Positions 5,683 to 12,856 of a stretch of 14,825 nucleotides of DNA are shown piece after piece. Location of the stretch: contig JAFGFO010000109.1 of the NCBI GenBank assembly GCA_016931085.1, positions 1 to 14,825 of the forward strand, written 5' to 3'. Under the pieces are notes generated by a model. The model worked only from the letters and a program-made list of their open reading frames with translations, was not told where the DNA came from and searched no databases. Made by a program: the position numbers and the translations under genes. Each line of letters opens with the position of its first letter. Position 1 is the first letter of the stretch. The DNA is from Thermoflexales bacterium (GTDB taxonomy: Bacteria > Chloroflexota > Anaerolineae > Fen-1058).

Positions 5683-8600
5683 CTACGGCACGATCTTGGC
5701 GCGCTCCGGCACACCCGACATGGGCAGCAAGATGTGGAAGCAACTGCCCGGGCAGGCCTCTTCGTCGTGCCGTTCGCTTTCCACCCAGATACGCCCTTGG
5801 TGCGCCTGCACGATACCCTGCGCAATGGCCAGCCCCAGGCCCGGCCCCCCGCCCTTGAACTTTGTCCGCCCGGACGAGTGCAACGCCACCTGGCCTGTCT
5901 GGTAAAACTTTTCAAAAATCAGATCGTGGTGTTCGGGGTCGATGCCGATGCCCGTATCGCACACGATCACCTCGATGCAATCTCCCAGGCGCTCGTTGGG
6001 AAGATGCCGGCCAGAGACCGTGATCCTGCCCCCATCTGGCGTGTACTTGATGGCGTTGATGATCACGCCGTAAAACACCTTATACAGCATAGCCGGATCG
6101 ACCTTGATGGGCGGCAGCTTGTCGACCTCGCTCACCTCCAAAGTCAGCTTGCGCTCGGCCAGGTCCGGGGCGAACTCGCCGCGGATGCGGTCAACCAGCG
6201 TGATCAGCTCGGTGGGCTTGGGGCTTAGATCGAGCACCTGGCTGTCGATGCGCGCCACGTCCAACATACTGTTGACGATCTCGTACAGCCGGTCGGTGCC
6301 TTTCAGCACACCGTTCACGGCTTCGCCCAGGTAGGGGCTTTGCTGGATAGCCTGGTCGGCTTGCATCATGGCCGTGTAGCCTTTCATGACCGTCAGCGGC
6401 GTGCGCAGCTCGTGCGCGGCGATATTGATAAAGTCTGACTTGTTGCTATCCAACTGCTCCAGCAATTTATAGGCCTGTTCCAGCTCGGCGGTGCGTTCCT
6501 GGACCTTGCCTTCCAACTGCAGGTTGAAATCTCGAACCTGCTCGTACAGGCGTGCGTTGTGAATGGCGATAGCCGCCTGGTTGGCAAAGGTAAAGACGAC
6601 CAGTCCCTCTTCCTGATCGAAAGCGCCTTTCTCGCTGCGGGTGAGAGACAGCATACCGATGACCTGGTCGTGCACGATGAGCGGCGCGCCGAGCCACGAA
6701 TGATCGAGCGGCAGCCAGTCGACCTGTTTCCAACCGGGGGAGCTGGCTACGTTGGGGATGACAAGCACCTGCCGGCTCTGGCTGACCTGGGAAAAGACGT
6801 CGTTTTCGCGGATGTCTATGCTCATCTCCATGGCCTGGTGGGGGTCTTCATAGCCGCGCACGGCCGCCATGCGCATCACATCGCCGCTTTGCAGGATGAC
6901 CGCCGCCCGGTTGTAAGGCACGACCAGGTCCAATTGCTCCAGGAGGCGGTCGAGTACCTCGCTCAGGTTCAGCGTGCTGGCCAGGATGTGTCCCACCTCT
7001 CGCAACGTCTCGGCCACCCGGCGGCGGGCTTGCTCCGCCTCGTACAAGCGCGTGTTTTGAAGCGCGATGGCCACCTGGTCGGCCATCGTTTGCAGCACGA
7101 CGACGGTATCCTGGTTAAAAGAGCCGGGTCTGTCGCTCAAGACATTCAAAGCGCCGATGACCTGTCCGCGGGCGATCAGGGGCAAGGCTGCCTCGGAGCG
7201 TGTCTTGGGCAAGAGAGGATAATCGTTCTGGGCGTCTTCTTCGCTCACGTTGGCGGCGACGTAGGCGTGGGCGTTGGCGGTGCACATGCCGATCATGGTA
7301 AAGCCGCCAACCTCCAGGCGAAAGCCTTGCTCGACCAGAGTTTGCCCAGCCTTGCCGGTGCCGGCGCGGTATTCTGCCTGCCGTCCCGACTCGTCCAGGA
7401 AAAAAAGGCCCACGTGATAGAGGCCAAAATGATCGCGGATCAGATTGACCACCTCGCGAATCAACTGGTCGGTCTCCAGGATCGACGTGGCGGCCTGGCT
7501 GACCTGGGCAGAGGCTTCCAGGTATCGCGAGCGTTCTTCTATTTCGCCGGCGCGCTCGACCACGCGCTGCTCCAGGCCACCGATCAGCTCGCGCAATTGA
7601 GTCGTCATGCTGTTAAAGGCGCGCGCAACCGCGCCGATTTCGTCGTGGCCGGTCACCGGCGCAGTGAGAGTAAAGTCGCCGGCGGCGACCTGAATAGCTG
7701 TTTCAGTCAGAGCGGCCAGCGGCCTGGCGATACTACGCGTGACCAGCAGTGAAACCAATACAGCCAATAGCGCCAGGACGAACGCCACGGCGATGTTGAT
7801 GGCCAGTGTATTGTAGGTCGCAGCAAAGATTTCGGCTTGAGCTTGCTCGACCAGCAGCGCCGCCTGGAGCCCGGGCAGCCAGCGATAAGCCCCAGCCACA
7901 GGGCTGTTGGCATAATTAGCATACAACTGAAAGCCATTCAGGTGGTCTTCCAGGGCCGCCTTGACGCCTGGTGTGGATACACTGGCTCCTCTCTCTCCAG
8001 TGCGCAAATCTGTGAGCGAGACGGTCGCTGCTTCCACGCGTCCGACCAGGTAAATTTCCCCCGATTTGCCCAAGCCGGCTCGATCGAGCGCCAGTTGATT
8101 GACCGCTTCCAGGCTGGCAGAGCCACACAAAACGCCCATTGGGCGGCCGTCGGTATCCAAGACCGGGTGGGAAACGATCAGCGCCAGGTCGTCTACAAAG
8201 TCATAGTTGGACGGTGGGTGCACGTAGATACTCTGCAACCCTTGTTGGAAAAAGGGCTGGTCGCCGTACTGCCGGCCCTGCAGTGCAGCGCCAACCGACG
8301 AGACAACCTGGCCCTCTGTATCGGCCAGGAACAAGACTGTGAACAAGTGGGTCTGCCTGATGTGCGCCTCGAGCGCCTGGTCCAGCTCGGCCTTGGCCCC
8401 GGCCGAAATGCCGGAGAGATTATTCGCCCGGAGGATCAAGTAAGACCGGGCGGGCGAGAGCGCATAGTCCTCTGTCAGTGCGCTGGCCAGCCCAGTTTGT
8501 AGGCGCTCGACCCATTCGTTGACTTCTGTTTCCTTGAGCGCGGCGACCAGCTCGAGTTTTTCCTTGGCTTGCTGGCGTCCCGTCCGCAGGCCTGTTTCGA

Positions 8601-8784
8601 ACACCACGACATTGGTGATGGCCAGCGGCAGCAAGACCAGCAAGGCAAAGCTGAAGGACAAGCGGAAGCGAATCGTTTGCAGGCGTTGAGAAATGGCATG
8701 CGCCAGATTCGTTATGGGGTTGAAAAGCTTGGTGCGTAAGAGCTGCCCCAGTGCTGCCTTTGGTGTTTCGTTGTGTTTAGCCAT
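5683..8784 (-). CDS. Cache-HAMP-GAF-GAF sensor histidine kinase
   Basis: A membrane sensor kinase of 1033 residues. It has a first transmembrane helix at about 44-63, then an extracytoplasmic Cache-type sensor (about 65-320, with GKSGEIYLVGR typical of double-Cache domains). A second helix (about 325-348) leads to a HAMP linker (about 349-400), GAF 1 (about 430-580) and GAF 2 (about 605-755). A short coiled coil precedes HisKA with phospho-acceptor His791 in AAHELRTP. The HATPase domain has DTGIGI and GGGPGLGLAIA from residue 978. There is no receiver domain and no response regulator gene nearby, so its partner is encoded elsewhere. From GAF 2 onward it is nearly the same as the kinase encoded at 8901-11420, including a 27-residue identical block around the histidine. 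It is the second gene of the pair, 116 bases downstream of the other. No clear ribosome site precedes the ATG. Confidence 0.93.
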   Translation of the reverse strand: MAKHNETPKAALGQLLRTKLFNPITNLAHAISQRLQTIRFRLSFSFALLVLLPLAITNVVVFETGLRTGRQQAKEKLELVAALKETEVNEWVERLQTGLASALTEDYALSPARSYLILRANNLSGISAGAKAELDQALEAHIRQTHLFTVLFLADTEGQVVSSVGAALQGRQYGDQPFFQQGLQSIYVHPPSNYDFVDDLALIVSHPVLDTDGRPMGVLCGSASLEAVNQLALDRAGLGKSGEIYLVGRVEAATVSLTDLRTGERGASVSTPGVKAALEDHLNGFQLYANYANSPVAGAYRWLPGLQAALLVEQAQAEIFAATYNTLAINIAVAFVLALLAVLVSLLVTRSIARPLAALTETAIQVAAGDFTLTAPVTGHDEIGAVARAFNSMTTQLRELIGGLEQRVVERAGEIEERSRYLEASAQVSQAATSILETDQLIREVVNLIRDHFGLYHVGLFFLDESGRQAEYRAGTGKAGQTLVEQGFRLEVGGFTMIGMCTANAHAYVAANVSEEDAQNDYPLLPKTRSEAALPLIARGQVIGALNVLSDRPGSFNQDTVVVLQTMADQVAIALQNTRLYEAEQARRRVAETLREVGHILASTLNLSEVLDRLLEQLDLVVPYNRAAVILQSGDVMRMAAVRGYEDPHQAMEMSIDIRENDVFSQVSQSRQVLVIPNVASSPGWKQVDWLPLDHSWLGAPLIVHDQVIGMLSLTRSEKGAFDQEEGLVVFTFANQAAIAIHNARLYEQVRDFNLQLEGKVQERTAELEQAYKLLEQLDSNKSDFINIAAHELRTPLTVMKGYTAMMQADQAIQQSPYLGEAVNGVLKGTDRLYEIVNSMLDVARIDSQVLDLSPKPTELITLVDRIRGEFAPDLAERKLTLEVSEVDKLPPIKVDPAMLYKVFYGVIINAIKYTPDGGRITVSGRHLPNERLGDCIEVIVCDTGIGIDPEHHDLIFEKFYQTGQVALHSSGRTKFKGGGPGLGLAIAQGIVQAHQGRIWVESERHDEEACPGSCFHILLPMSGVPERAKIVP

Positions 8785-8814
8785 AAGGGACTAAAAAAAC
8801 GCCGGGTCCGGTGT

Positions 8815-8845
8815 CATTAAGAAATGCCTGCGCCATTAGGAAATG
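8815..8845. promoter_or_regulatory. Twin CATT-N4-AATG sites upstream of the Cache kinase
   Basis: CATTAAGAAATG (8815-8826) and CATTAGGAAATG (8834-8845) are 12-base near repeats with identical CATT/AATG palindromic ends, 19 bases apart start to start, or roughly two helical turns. They lie in the 116-base spacer between the two kinase genes, 31 bases from the downstream ATG. The arrangement resembles tandem operator half-turn sites, but the binding protein is unknown. They could also be remnants of a repeat. Confidence 0.35.
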
Positions 8846-8900
8846 GCAGCACGAAAAAAGCCGGTAACTGTCACGCGTCATAAGCGCCCTGTTCGCTGAC

Positions 8901-11420
8901 TTAGGACAAGGCTCTAACACGCTCCTCCACGCCCGATACAGGCAGCAGGATGTGAAAGTTGCTGCCAGGGCAGGTACTTTCATCGTGTCCTGCGCTCTCC
9001 ACCCAGATGCGCCCATTGTGTGCCTGCACAATGCCTCTGGCGATCGCCAAGCCCAGGCCTGGCCCGCCGCCTTTGAACTTTGTCCGGCCAGACGAGTGCA
9101 GCGCCACCTTGCCGGTCTGGTAAAACTTTTCAAAGATCAATTCGTGGTGTTCGGGGTCGATGCCGATACCCGTGTCGCTCACGATGATCTCAACACACTC
9201 GCCCAAGCGCTCGTCAGACATCTTGTGGCCAGAAATCGTGATCGTGCCACCGTCCGGCGTATACTTGATCGCATTGATAATCACGCTATAGAACACCTTG
9301 TACAGCATATCAGAATCCGCTTTGATGAGCGGCAGGCTGCTCATATTATCGGTATGCAAGTTCAGACGGCGCTCCTGAAGCGATGGGGTAAACTCGTTGC
9401 GAAGGCGCTCGATAATGGTCGCCAGCTCGATGACCTCCGGGCACAGATCGAGCACCTGGCTATCTATGCGCGCCACGTCCAGCATGCTGTTGACAATCTC
9501 GTACAAGCGGTCAGTGCCTTTCAACACGCCGCTCACGGCCTCGAGCAAATAGGGGCTTTGCTTGATCATCTGGTCGCCGTACATCATGGCTGTGTAGCCT
9601 TTCATGACCGTCAGCGGCGTGCGCAGCTCGTGCGCGGCAATGTTGATAAAGTCTGACTTGTTACGGTCCAACTGCTCCAACAGCGTGTAGGCTTGCTCCA
9701 GCTCGCCCGTGCGTTCCTGGACTTTTTGCTCCAGTTGCAGGTTGAAATCTCGAATCTGCTCGTACAGGCGCGCGTTATGGATGGCGATGGCGGCCTGATT
9801 AGCGAAGGTAAAGATCACGGCGACCTCATCCTGGTTGAACGCGCTCCGCTCTTTGCGAGTGAGCGAGAGCATGCCGATCACCTCGTCTTGCACGATGAGT
9901 GGCGCGCCCATCCACGAGTGATCAAGCGGCAGCCAATCAACCTGCGTCCACTCTGGGTAGGCTTCTACGTCCGAGATGATCAGCACTTGCCGGCTCTGGC
10001 TGACCTGGGAAAAGACGTCGTTTTCGTGGATATTCATGTCGAGTTCGGCGGCTCGCCGAGAATCGCCAAAGCCTCGGGCAGCTTCGACGTGCAGCACGTC
10101 TCCACTTTGCATCATCACGGCGGCCCGGCTATAGGGCACGACCAGGGCCAGTTGTTCCAGGAATCGATCGAGGACCTGGTCCAAATCCAGCGTGCTGCTG
10201 AGGATATGCCCTACCTCTCGCAGCGTTTCGGCCACCTGGCGGCGGGCTTGCTCGGATTCGTACAGGCGTGTGTTTTGAATCGCGATGGCGACCTGGGAAG
10301 CCAGGCCCTCTAGCACGGCGATATCGTCCTTGGTAAAGGCATTCACCTGCGTGCTTTGGACGTCGAGCGTGCCCACCAGCCGCCGGCCAATGTGTAGGGG
10401 GATGGACAGCTCTGAGATCGTATCACGCAGCAAGTCCACCCGCCGGTAATAGGGATACATCGAAATATCGTTCACGCATTGGACCTGATTGGTGTTGGCG
10501 GCCCGCCCGTTCAAGCTGTTGTCATCCACAGGCAAGCGCAGCCCCTGGCGCAAGAGGGCCGGCCCGCGTTCGCCGCCAGCCGCCCGCAGCACCAGCAGCG
10601 GTTCCTCCAGGCTGAAATCATCCGTTTCATCCACCAGGAACACGCCGGTATAGTAAAAACCGAACTTGTCACAGATCAGGTTGGTCACTTCGGTCAGCAG
10701 TTGTTCGAGATCGAGCAGTGAGGTGATGCGCCGGCTCGCTTCGGCGACGGTTTCCAGTTGCACGGCACGGTGGCTGACCTGCTCGTTGGCTTCTTGCAAC
10801 TGGGCGTTGAGATTCTCACGGATGAGCAAGCTTTTTCTAAGCTCATCGCGGCTATCGCGCAAATGTTCCGCCTGGATGTTGGCTTCCAACTGGGCATTGC
10901 GCGTCCACTCCAAGGCCGTCACCAACTGGTCTGATGAGATCCAGCCCAGCACGGCCGCCGTCCACGTGATCACCAGGGGGGGGAAAATAGCCTGCAAAGT
11001 GGACACATCCAGGAGGTGGCCTTCCACACCCAAGGCGACGAGCGAGCCAAGCGTGGACAGAGCCGCCATGTACAAGGTGGCGTTGCGTGAAATGAGCAAG
11101 CCAGACACAACCACCGTCAAGATGAAGCCATACGGCACAACGCCCACGTTGGGTGCGGCCTGCCAGGGGGTTAGCAAGACCAAGATGCCGACAACGGCGC
11201 TCACCCAAATCCATGTGGCCAGGCGAAAACGGCGCAAAGACAGCCGGTACATGGCAAAGTTGAGTGGGCTAATGCTGGCCCACAATATCGCCGTTGCCGG
11301 TTCCCGCATCATTTGAGCCAGCAAAGACACCCACAAAGCCACGATGCTCGCCACCCAGGTGACAAACAGGAGGGCTTTGAAGTTGTCCTTCTGCATTTCG
11401 AGCAGTTCGTCGGTCATCAT
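8901..11420 (-). CDS. Multi-pass membrane GAF-GAF sensor histidine kinase
   Basis: An 839-residue sensor kinase. The first ~170 residues form six hydrophobic helices (about 17-37, 43-60, 67-87, 96-114, 116-135, 150-167) with almost no external loop, like the integral-membrane sensor domains called MASE or 5TM/7TM types; the exact family is not recognised. A coiled coil follows (about 170-215), then GAF 1 (about 225-385), GAF 2 (about 410-560), HisKA with His597 in AAHELRTP, and HATPase with DTGIGI and GGGPGLGLAIA. There is no receiver domain. The ATG at 11420 is preferred over GTG at 11429 because GGGAGA lies 9 bases upstream of it but abuts the GTG. An extended -10 promoter lies just upstream. 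It is the first gene of a pair with the Cache kinase, which shares its C-terminal half; the two probably act on the same unseen response regulator. Confidence 0.93.
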   Translation of the reverse strand: MMTDELLEMQKDNFKALLFVTWVASIVALWVSLLAQMMREPATAILWASISPLNFAMYRLSLRRFRLATWIWVSAVVGILVLLTPWQAAPNVGVVPYGFILTVVVSGLLISRNATLYMAALSTLGSLVALGVEGHLLDVSTLQAIFPPLVITWTAAVLGWISSDQLVTALEWTRNAQLEANIQAEHLRDSRDELRKSLLIRENLNAQLQEANEQVSHRAVQLETVAEASRRITSLLDLEQLLTEVTNLICDKFGFYYTGVFLVDETDDFSLEEPLLVLRAAGGERGPALLRQGLRLPVDDNSLNGRAANTNQVQCVNDISMYPYYRRVDLLRDTISELSIPLHIGRRLVGTLDVQSTQVNAFTKDDIAVLEGLASQVAIAIQNTRLYESEQARRQVAETLREVGHILSSTLDLDQVLDRFLEQLALVVPYSRAAVMMQSGDVLHVEAARGFGDSRRAAELDMNIHENDVFSQVSQSRQVLIISDVEAYPEWTQVDWLPLDHSWMGAPLIVQDEVIGMLSLTRKERSAFNQDEVAVIFTFANQAAIAIHNARLYEQIRDFNLQLEQKVQERTGELEQAYTLLEQLDRNKSDFINIAAHELRTPLTVMKGYTAMMYGDQMIKQSPYLLEAVSGVLKGTDRLYEIVNSMLDVARIDSQVLDLCPEVIELATIIERLRNEFTPSLQERRLNLHTDNMSSLPLIKADSDMLYKVFYSVIINAIKYTPDGGTITISGHKMSDERLGECVEIIVSDTGIGIDPEHHELIFEKFYQTGKVALHSSGRTKFKGGGPGLGLAIARGIVQAHNGRIWVESAGHDESTCPGSNFHILLPVSGVEERVRALS

Positions 11421-11458
11421 GCCAAGCACTCTCCCAAGAGGGAACTCTACCCAATTTG

Positions 11459-11467
11459 ATTATACCA
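11459..11467 (-). promoter_or_regulatory. Extended -10 promoter of the kinase pair
   Basis: On the minus strand TGGTATAAT (11467-11459) is an exact extended -10 element (TGnTATAAT). No good -35 hexamer is seen at 16-18 bases upstream, which is common for extended -10 promoters. Expected transcript start is near 11452, giving a leader of about 30 bases to the ATG at 11420. It sits in the 76-base spacer after the 164-residue gene, so the kinases can be transcribed separately from it. Confidence 0.6.
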
Positions 11468-11496
11468 CAAATAAGCCCGAGTGTGTATAACCCTCA

Positions 11497-11991
11497 TCAC
11501 AGGCTGCCGGGCAGGCTGGCGCGGATTCGAGCGACGTTCTGGCGCACGTGGGCGGCCAGCTCGGGCGAGTCGATCCGCTCGCTCAGGCGCAGCAAGTGAT
11601 CGCACAGCTCGTCCCAGCGCGGGAACAGCTCGTAGGCAAATCGATCTCCCGGCCGGGCGTGGTCCCGAACCGTGGCCAGGCCCGGTTTGACCAGCACGTC
11701 GATAGCCGATTGCAGCAAGCTCTCGTGCTCGGAGCCAGGCTCGAACAAAAGCCCGCCGGCGCTGGAGCGCTCGAGCCCCGCCAGCAAGGCCGCGCAGGTC
11801 GAGACAACCAGCGCCTCGCTGGCCGTGCCGAGCCGATCGCGTGCTGCTTCGATGGCAGCCAACTCTTGCTTGAGCGCGGCGATGCGCGCGTCGTAACGCG
11901 CCAGGATGCGCTCGGCCAGGTGCGTCCCCAGCCAACGGTCGCTGAGCGCCACTACAAGCGCCACGAGTTTTTCACCCAGACCCAGACTCAT
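11497..11991 (-). CDS. Unrecognised helical protein coupled to the SAM hydrolase gene
   Basis: I do not recognise this 164-residue protein. It is predicted to be mostly alpha-helical. An amphipathic start (MSLGLGEKLVALVVALSDRW) precedes a likely coiled coil at about residues 26-54, rich in Ala, Glu, Arg and Lys. Later comes a FAYELFPRWDELCDHLLRL helix. It has no signal peptide, clear transmembrane helix or metal-binding motif. The ATG at 11991 overlaps the TGA of the SAM hydrolase gene as ATGA, a strong sign of translational coupling, and that decides the start. The frame remains open upstream to 12243 through the neighbouring gene, but that part reads as out-of-frame arginine-rich sequence. 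Function is unknown; co-translation suggests a role linked to the hydrolase. Confidence 0.8.
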   Translation of the reverse strand: MSLGLGEKLVALVVALSDRWLGTHLAERILARYDARIAALKQELAAIEAARDRLGTASEALVVSTCAALLAGLERSSAGGLLFEPGSEHESLLQSAIDVLVKPGLATVRDHARPGDRFAYELFPRWDELCDHLLRLSERIDSPELAAHVRQNVARIRASLPGSL

Positions 11992-12764
11992 TTTGAATAC
12001 AGCCTCAGCGGGGTGCCTGGCTGCGCGTTCAAGCGGCGAGCCGCGCTGCCGTCCCGAACGGCGATCTCCAGGTAGCCCGAGCTGCCCACCAGCGCCAAGA
12101 GTTCCCCCGGAGCTCGCTCGGCATACGTGCACGCCAGCCCCGCGATCCGCTGGCCGGCGATCTCGACCACAATCAGAGTTTGGAGGTTGCAGGTTGCAGG
12201 TTGCAGGTTTGTAATTAAATTGCCAAAGTGGTCCACGTGCCACACCTCGCCTTGCCAGCGCCCCTCGGCGTCGCGGGTGGGGGCTGGGAACAACTGGGTG
12301 AGCGGGTCTGGCACGAGCGGCCCCAGCTCGTCAAAGGCCGCGCCATTCAGCAAGTGGGCGGCCGCCGGCGCAAAGATATCGCGCCCGTGAAACGTAGAAC
12401 TGACGCGAGGCAAGTGATAAGCAGGGTTCGACACATGGCGGCATTCGACCTGGCCGCCCGCCTCGGCCAGGCACAGGCTCAACACGCCGTTGTCGGGCGC
12501 CACGAAGATGGCTCGCTGCCCGCGGGCAGCGATGGCACGCCGCTCGTTGCCCACACCGGGATCGACGACCACCACGTGAATCGTCCCGCCCGGGAAGTAG
12601 GGCGCGGCCGTGTGCAGCACAAAAGCGGCTTGCCGGATATTGCCAGGGGCGATATCGTGCGAAATATCCACCAGCGTCGCGCCCGGGGCAATAGATAGGA
12701 TCACGCCTTTCATCGCGCCCACGTAGCCGTCGGCCAGCCCAAAGTCCGTCGTCAGGGTAATCAT
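11988..12764 (-). CDS. S-adenosylmethionine hydroxide adenosyltransferase (SAM hydrolase, DUF62) family
   Basis: A member of the family that splits S-adenosylmethionine with water into adenosine and methionine, relatives of the fluorinase and chlorinase enzymes. Its 258 residues begin with the family motif TLTTDFGLADGYVGAMKG. They also carry VVVVDPGVGNERR with Asp68 and Arg75, the APDNGVLS segment, and STFHGRDIFAP with His126. An Asp/Arg/His set at these places is the hydrolase signature as I recall it, and the extra loop of the halogenases is not evident. The biological role of these hydrolases is unsettled. Immediately after the conserved FGNLITN (near residue 185) a 7-base tandem repeat in the DNA encodes seven residues (LQPATCN), which look like an insertion. 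No Shine-Dalgarno sequence precedes the ATG at 12764. The stop overlaps the next gene as ATGA. Confidence 0.93.
   Translation of the reverse strand: MITLTTDFGLADGYVGAMKGVILSIAPGATLVDISHDIAPGNIRQAAFVLHTAAPYFPGGTIHVVVVDPGVGNERRAIAARGQRAIFVAPDNGVLSLCLAEAGGQVECRHVSNPAYHLPRVSSTFHGRDIFAPAAAHLLNGAAFDELGPLVPDPLTQLFPAPTRDAEGRWQGEVWHVDHFGNLITNLQPATCNLQTLIVVEIAGQRIAGLACTYAERAPGELLALVGSSGYLEIAVRDGSAARRLNAQPGTPLRLYSK
12184..12210. repeat. In-frame heptamer array inside the SAM hydrolase gene
   Basis: Three exact copies of AGGTTGC (12184-12204) followed by a partial AGGTTT. On the coding strand three units make 21 bases, so all three frames are passed through and seven codons (Leu-Gln-Pro-Ala-Thr-Cys-Asn) are added with the reading frame kept. 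The period matches the spacer arrays elsewhere in the window. Confidence 0.85.
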
Positions 12765-12775
12765 AGGAAGATGGC

Positions 12776-12803
12776 TTCAGGTTTCAGGTTTCAGGTCCCA
12801 GGT
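12776..12803. repeat. Heptamer array upstream of the SAM hydrolase gene
   Basis: Four units in phase: TTCAGGT three times (12776-12796) and CCCAGGT (12797-12803). The array lies between the SAM hydrolase ATG and its likely promoter, so it would be in that gene's 5' untranslated leader. Confidence 0.8.
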
Positions 12804-12807
12804 GTAT

Positions 12808-12813
12808 ATTGTA
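12808..12813 (-). promoter_or_regulatory. Possible -10 element for the SAM hydrolase gene
   Basis: TACAAT on the minus strand, with expected start near 12801 and a leader of about 36 bases that is mostly the heptamer array. No convincing -35 hexamer is visible, so support is weak. It is divergent from the promoter at 12841-12849. Confidence 0.3.
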
Positions 12814-12840
12814 ACGCAAGGTGCGAAAAAAGGCCACTTG

Positions 12841-12849
12841 TGGTACAAT
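12841..12849 (+). promoter_or_regulatory. Extended -10 promoter of the membrane protein gene (leaderless)
   Basis: TGGTACAAT (12841-12849) matches the extended -10 consensus in all but one position. The expected start at about 12856-12857 falls on the in-frame GTG at 12857. No clear -35 hexamer is seen. Confidence 0.55.
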
Positions 12850-12856
12850 CTCGCTT

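Noticed and set aside
6559..7752. Long open frame of 397 codons antisense to the Cache kinase gene
   Set aside because: High-GC coding sequence often leaves the opposite strand open; the product has no recognisable domain while the sense product is clearly a kinase.
11988..12764. Fluorinase or chlorinase (SAM halogenase)
   Set aside because: The Asp68/Arg75/His126 set fits the hydrolase group, and no extra halogenase loop is evident.
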